64,000 nt of DNA. Source: Nocardia sp. BMG111209. Lineage in GTDB: Bacteria; Actinomycetota; Actinomycetes; Mycobacteriales; Mycobacteriaceae. This document shows, one piece after another, positions 60,134 to 64,000 of this stretch. A model generated the notes under the pieces. That model did not search any database. It was given only the letters and a program-made list of their open reading frames with translations, and was not told where the DNA came from. The stretch is taken from NCBI RefSeq assembly GCF_000381925.1, contig NZ_KB907309.1, forward strand, positions 1,302,001 to 1,366,000. Direction: 5' to 3'. The translations under genes and the position numbers were made by a program. Numbering within the stretch: position 1 is the first letter of the stretch; the number at the start of each line of letters is the position of its first letter.

Positions 60134-61522
60134 ATGAGTTCGGTACTGGGAGTTTCGGTGGGGGCCGGCGCCGTTCGTGTGGCGCGGCCGCACGCCGGTA
60201 ACACCGCCGAATGGTTCACCGCGGATCGGTTCGACGTGCAGAATCATCCGGTCGAGGGCGTGCGTCCCGAGGATCTCGCCGCGGAGATCATCAGCGGAAT
60301 CCACCTCGACACACCGGATCTCGAAGCCACCGCGGTCGGTTACCGGGACGACCAGCACGGCCGGGCATTACGGGCCGCCCTGGCCCGGCGGCAGCTGGTC
60401 AACTACGAACTCGTGCCGGAAGTCCTGGCGGCCGTGGAGTTCCTGCTCGCCACCGGTGAGCTGCAGGGTTATTCCACCATCGCCCTCTACGATCTCGGCA
60501 GCTCCGGACTGACCGTCAGCGTGGTCGATCTGGCCACCCGCCATGTGCACTACAGCGAGCGCACCAGCGATATCGGCGGCGACTATCTGGACACGCTGAT
60601 CCGGGAGCAGCAGATCGCCTCCGGCCGCATCGCGCACCCCGCCGACCCCGACGGCCTCACCGCCCTCGACGCGCTGTGCCGGCGGGCGAAGGAGCAGCTG
60701 AGCGGGAACACCGCGGTGGCGCTGCCGTCGGAATACGGCCTGGTGCTGATCTCCCAGGAGAATTTCGAGGCGCTGATCCAGCTGGCCGTCGAATCCTCCG
60801 CGCGGCTGACCCGTGAGGTGATCACGCGGTCCGAGCAGGCGGTGCAGGCGGTGGTCGCGATCGGCGGCTGCGCGCGGATCCCGTTGGTGTCGCGGACGGT
60901 CGGCCGGTGGACCGGTATGCCGGTCGTGGTGCCGGCCCAGCCGGAGACGGTGGTGGCGCGGGGCGCGTCGCTGCTGGCCCGGCCGTCGGTGCTCGCCGCG
61001 CCGACCCGCCCGGTGCCCATGGTGGCCACCGCGCCCAAAGCCGCCAAATCCCCGGTCGCGAAGTCGAAGTCGGGTGAGACGGGCGAGCCGGACACGGGGA
61101 CGGGCCGCCGGGAACCGGCCGCGAGCCGCCGCCGGGAACTGAGCGTGGCGGGTGTTGCCGTCGGTGCGCTGGTGGTGATCGCCGCGCTCGGCTCGGCGCT
61201 GGGCTGGGGTCCGCAAGTGCTGCAAGGCGATTCGCAGCACAGCAATGCGCAACCGAGTTCCGCCACGCCCACGACCCTGCCGCCGCCGCCCATCCCCTCG
61301 GGGACCCGGTCGCCGGACGACCCGACCAATGCCTCGATCGCGGCGCCCCCGCCGCAGTATTCGCCCACCACGACCGAGCCCCCCTCGGTCACGCCGGGCC
61401 CGAACACCATCGTCGTGGTGCCCGGCCTGCCGCCGATCGTGGTGCCGACCCTCCCGCCGGTGGTCCTGCCGCAGTTGCTGCCGAACGGTCAACCGCAGAA
61501 TCAGCAGCACCGCCAGCGCTGA
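60134..61522 (+). CDS. Hsp70-like ATPase-domain membrane protein
   Basis: A 462-residue protein from ATG 60134; GTG 60113 is an alternative. The N-terminal 290 residues resemble an actin/Hsp70 ATPase fold: SSVLGVSVGAGAVRVA (phosphate 1), YDLGSSGLTVSVVDL (phosphate 2), VVAIGGCARIPLVSRTVG (adenosine). A Pro/Lys-rich linker follows, then one membrane segment (VAGVAVGALVVIAALGSALGW near residue 345), and a long Pro/Thr-rich tail with PPVVLPQLLPNG at the end, which would lie outside the membrane. No substrate-binding domain of DnaK is present. It may be a signalling or cell-wall coupling ATPase; function unknown. Confidence 0.75.
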   Translation: MSSVLGVSVGAGAVRVARPHAGNTAEWFTADRFDVQNHPVEGVRPEDLAAEIISGIHLDTPDLEATAVGYRDDQHGRALRAALARRQLVNYELVPEVLAAVEFLLATGELQGYSTIALYDLGSSGLTVSVVDLATRHVHYSERTSDIGGDYLDTLIREQQIASGRIAHPADPDGLTALDALCRRAKEQLSGNTAVALPSEYGLVLISQENFEALIQLAVESSARLTREVITRSEQAVQAVVAIGGCARIPLVSRTVGRWTGMPVVVPAQPETVVARGASLLARPSVLAAPTRPVPMVATAPKAAKSPVAKSKSGETGEPDTGTGRREPAASRRRELSVAGVAVGALVVIAALGSALGWGPQVLQGDSQHSNAQPSSATPTTLPPPPIPSGTRSPDDPTNASIAAPPPQYSPTTTEPPSVTPGPNTIVVVPGLPPIVVPTLPPVVLPQLLPNGQPQNQQHRQR

Positions 61523-61554
61523 TTTCCGGTCCGGCCCACGGGCCCGGCCGATCC

Positions 61555-63915
61555 TCAGTATTCGTCCGAGGACGAATGCCGGCCGCGCCGCCCGCCGGGC
61601 GCCTCCGGACCGGTCTGCCATTCCCCGGAGTTCGGGCTGTAATTCGTTGTGCCGGAACGGGTACCGGGATACGGCTGGGCGAATTCGCCGGTGTGCGGAT
61701 CGAAGTTGCCCAGGCGCGGCGGCGTCGCGGCCCGGAACTCGCCCGAATCATGGGGATTCGGCCCGTGCCCGGACCGGCCGGCGGCATCCCAGGCCGAGAA
61801 TCCGCCGGCACCCGCCCCCGCGTCGTGGTCCGAGTCCCAGGCCGAGAAGCCTTCCGGTGCACCGGTTTCCGGCTGCGCACGACCGGCGCCGGACCCCTGC
61901 GCCGGAAAACGGTGCCCGGCGCTGTCGGAGTACGGATCCGATTCGCCCCACCCGTATCCGGTGCGGTTCGACGCCGATCGGCCGGCGGGATTCGGTGGTA
62001 CGGCGGCGAATTCGCCGGATCCGTACGGAGCGTTCGGCTGTGCGGGCCGCGGCGTCGCGGCCGGCTGCGCAGCCGATCGGTACGGGTCGGCCGGGCGGCC
62101 GGTGGCCGGTTCGCCGGGCCGGGGCGGCTCGGCCGGACGGCCGCCGGACCGGACCGGGAACTCGCCGGACCGGTACGGATCGGCGGTGCGCGCCGGATAC
62201 TCGCCGGATCGATAGGGGTCGGCGGGTGGCTTGCGGACCGCCGGTTGTTCGCCGGACCGGGCCGGATATTCCCCCGACCGGTAGGGATCGGCGGCCGGTC
62301 GGCGCACGGCGGGTTGTTCACCGGATCGGTAGGGGTCGGCCGGCGCTCTGCGGCCCGCGGCCGGGTCCTCCGGCCGGTACGGATCACCCGCCGCGCGGGG
62401 AGCCCGGCCGGGTGGGGTGGCCGCGCGGCGACCGGCGTCGGCGGGCCGGGCCGCATCGTCGTCCGGCCGCCGCCCGCGGCCGGAACCGGATCGGTCGTGC
62501 AGGTCGGCGTAGTAGCGGTCGAGATCGTCGTCCTCGTGCTCGTGCTGCTCGGCCCCGTGCTCGCCGGTGATCGGCTCCCGGTCGCGTCGGCGGGCGGGCT
62601 GTTCGGGGCGCCGGGTGCGGGTGCGGGGCGGCTCGTCCTCACCGTCGGGGCGCGGCCGCCGGGCCGCACCGCGCCGGGCCGGAACAGGTTCGGCCGCACC
62701 GAAGGGCCGGGCCAGCAGGACCGCGATGGCCGTGGTCAACGGCACCGACAGCGCCAGGCAGATACCACCCACGGCGGATCGGGCGATCTCGATCGCGACC
62801 GCGTCGCCGGTGAGCACATCGGTGATCGAGCGGCCGGCCACCGAGAACAGCAGCAGCAGCGGCAGCGCCCCGCCCGCGTACGCCAGCACCAGGGTGTACA
62901 CCGTGCTGGCGATGTGGTCGCGGCCCACCCGCATGGCGGCCGCGAAGACCTCCCGCCGCGAGGCGGCCTTGTCGAGGGTGGCCAGCTCGAACGCCGCCGA
63001 CGCCTGGGTGATCGTGACGTCGTTGAGCACGCCGAGCGAGCCGATGATGAAGCCGGCCAGCAGCAGTCCGGTGATGCTGACGTGCTGCAGATACGTTGCG
63101 ACGTTGGTGTTCTGCTCCTCGGACAGCCCCGTCACATGGGTGAGCTTCAGCGTCACCCAGGACAGCACGGCCGCCAGCACCATCGCGCTGAGCGTGCCCA
63201 GCAGGGCCGAACTGGTGCGCAGATTCACCCCGTGCGCGAGATACAGCACCACGTAGAGGATCACCGCCCCGGCGATCAGCGCGACCGGCAGCGCGGGCTT
63301 CCCGTCCAGCAGCGCGGGTAGCAGGAACACCACGAGCACCCCGAACGCCAGTCCGAGGCCCAGTACGGCCCGCAGCCCGCGCCACCGCGCGACCACGACG
63401 ATCACCACCACGAAGCAGATCAGGATCAGCGTCAGCGGTATGCCGCGGGAATAGTCGTCGAACGAGTAGACGGGTACGCCGCTCGGATCGTTCTGCCGCA
63501 CCAGCCGGATGTGGTCACCGGCGTGCAGGTCGGGTTGTCCTGGGCCCGGGGCGATTTCGAGCAGCGTCTTCTTGCCCTGATGCGGCCCGGAGTCGATCGA
63601 GACGGTGCTGCGCTGGCAGTTGTAGGAGTTGGGCCGCGGCGCGGCGGGGGTGTCGTCGAAGACCTTGCCGTTGGACAGGCTGCCGCACGCTCCGATGTCC
63701 TGCATCACCACGGTGCCGGATTCGGTCTGCATCGCCCCGCCGACGCCGTTCTGCATCGGCAGCGGGATGTCGACGTGCTGGTGGCTGGGCCACATCCAGA
63801 CCGCGCCGATCAGCACGAGCACGCCGATGCCCGTGAGCAGCCCGATCACCACCCGCTTGGCGGTCGTTCCGATCTCGAGCGGACCGGAGTGATGGTGGTG
63901 ATGGTGGTCGCTCAC
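61555..63915 (-). CDS. YibE/F-family membrane protein with long disordered tail
   Basis: A 786-residue protein from ATG 63915. The N-terminus is MSDHHHHHHSG, a native six-His run, followed by one membrane segment and an extracytoplasmic domain. Then seven or so hydrophobic segments with the YibE/F marks GSLGVLNDVTITQASAAFEL and GRDHIASTVYTLVLAYAGGALPLLLLF. The last 350 residues are cytosolic, Pro/Arg/Gly-rich and carry repeats of the type DPYRSGE-(Y/F/Q)PA. YibE/F proteins are of unknown role; efflux-like functions have been suggested. It is convergent with the Hsp70-like gene 32 bases away. The tail is longer than in typical members. Confidence 0.85.
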   Translation of the reverse strand: MSDHHHHHHSGPLEIGTTAKRVVIGLLTGIGVLVLIGAVWMWPSHQHVDIPLPMQNGVGGAMQTESGTVVMQDIGACGSLSNGKVFDDTPAAPRPNSYNCQRSTVSIDSGPHQGKKTLLEIAPGPGQPDLHAGDHIRLVRQNDPSGVPVYSFDDYSRGIPLTLILICFVVVIVVVARWRGLRAVLGLGLAFGVLVVFLLPALLDGKPALPVALIAGAVILYVVLYLAHGVNLRTSSALLGTLSAMVLAAVLSWVTLKLTHVTGLSEEQNTNVATYLQHVSITGLLLAGFIIGSLGVLNDVTITQASAAFELATLDKAASRREVFAAAMRVGRDHIASTVYTLVLAYAGGALPLLLLFSVAGRSITDVLTGDAVAIEIARSAVGGICLALSVPLTTAIAVLLARPFGAAEPVPARRGAARRPRPDGEDEPPRTRTRRPEQPARRRDREPITGEHGAEQHEHEDDDLDRYYADLHDRSGSGRGRRPDDDAARPADAGRRAATPPGRAPRAAGDPYRPEDPAAGRRAPADPYRSGEQPAVRRPAADPYRSGEYPARSGEQPAVRKPPADPYRSGEYPARTADPYRSGEFPVRSGGRPAEPPRPGEPATGRPADPYRSAAQPAATPRPAQPNAPYGSGEFAAVPPNPAGRSASNRTGYGWGESDPYSDSAGHRFPAQGSGAGRAQPETGAPEGFSAWDSDHDAGAGAGGFSAWDAAGRSGHGPNPHDSGEFRAATPPRLGNFDPHTGEFAQPYPGTRSGTTNYSPNSGEWQTGPEAPGGRRGRHSSSDEY

Positions 63916-64000
63916 CGAGTCCCTGCCTGTCGTCGTGTGCCTGACCGAAGCGAGCCTAAATGATTCACCTTGGCAACTTCTCGAGAGTGGAGCACGCCAT

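Noticed and set aside
63958..64000. Start of a minus-strand gene at the right edge (CAT at 63998)
   Set aside because: Only one codon of coding sequence lies inside the window; nothing can be said.

Overview
The window is very GC-rich and carries a mycolic-acid actinobacterium gene set. It resembles Nocardia or a close relative (Rhodococcus is possible). Evidence: the gene order follows the Mycobacterium tuberculosis Rv0211 to Rv0244c neighbourhood (pckG, Rv0224c-Rv0228-like genes, aftD, lpqI, htdX, fabG4, fadA2, fadE5), two DUF4185 proteins are present, and a dcd-udgA pair (Rv0321/Rv0322-like) closes the right end. Homologies are read by eye from motifs and synteny; no database search was run.

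Layout. 1-4649: a 5'-complete, 3'-truncated secretory lipase, then an overlapping pair of dynamin-like proteins, one with a P-loop and one membrane partner with a degenerate G domain. Both start with in-frame tandem repeats. 4887-6781: GTP-dependent PEP carboxykinase with a strong terminator. 7000-21800: an envelope polysaccharide block with a methyltransferase, GT4 glycosyltransferase, multi-spanning membrane protein, flippase, DUF3068 protein, acyltransferase, the giant arabinofuranosyltransferase AftD and a small DUF2613 protein. A gene-free stretch of about 1 kb before the flippase, and a tandem repeat after it, carry DnaA-box-like motifs.

21888-28731: isochorismate synthase, universal stress protein, a coupled pair (unknown protein plus ADP-ribosylglycohydrolase), a TetR/MFS drug-efflux pair and a transglutaminase-like protein. 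28869-40377: lipid metabolism (fadA2, fabG4, htdX, fadE5) with a TetR gene. The same inverted repeat, core TTACTCNNGRGTAA, lies at the fadA2/fabG4, tetR and fadE5 promoters, suggesting one local regulon. Interleaved are lpqI, an ARMT1-like damage-control phosphatase, gnd and a secreted DUF4185 protein. 40674-46490: hydrolases, a second methyltransferase, a second DUF4185 protein, a toxin-antitoxin pair, a lipoprotein and a secreted Ala-rich protein. A 488-bp nested inverted-repeat element sits between two convergent genes.

46723-57879: an actinomycete integrative and conjugative element of the pSAM2 type, about 11.1 kb, inserted in the 3' half of a tRNA-Gly(CCC) gene and bounded by 47-bp direct repeats. 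It encodes a NUDIX protein (Pif-like), an XRE regulator, a DUF2637 membrane protein, an FtsK/TraSA-type translocase, a short cytosine methyltransferase, DUF4913, a RepSA-type HUH initiator, Xis and a tyrosine integrase. Its left end holds a perfect actinobacterial LexA (SOS) box. 57839-64000: the intact tRNA, dcd, udgA, an Hsp70-like membrane protein and a YibE/F-family protein.
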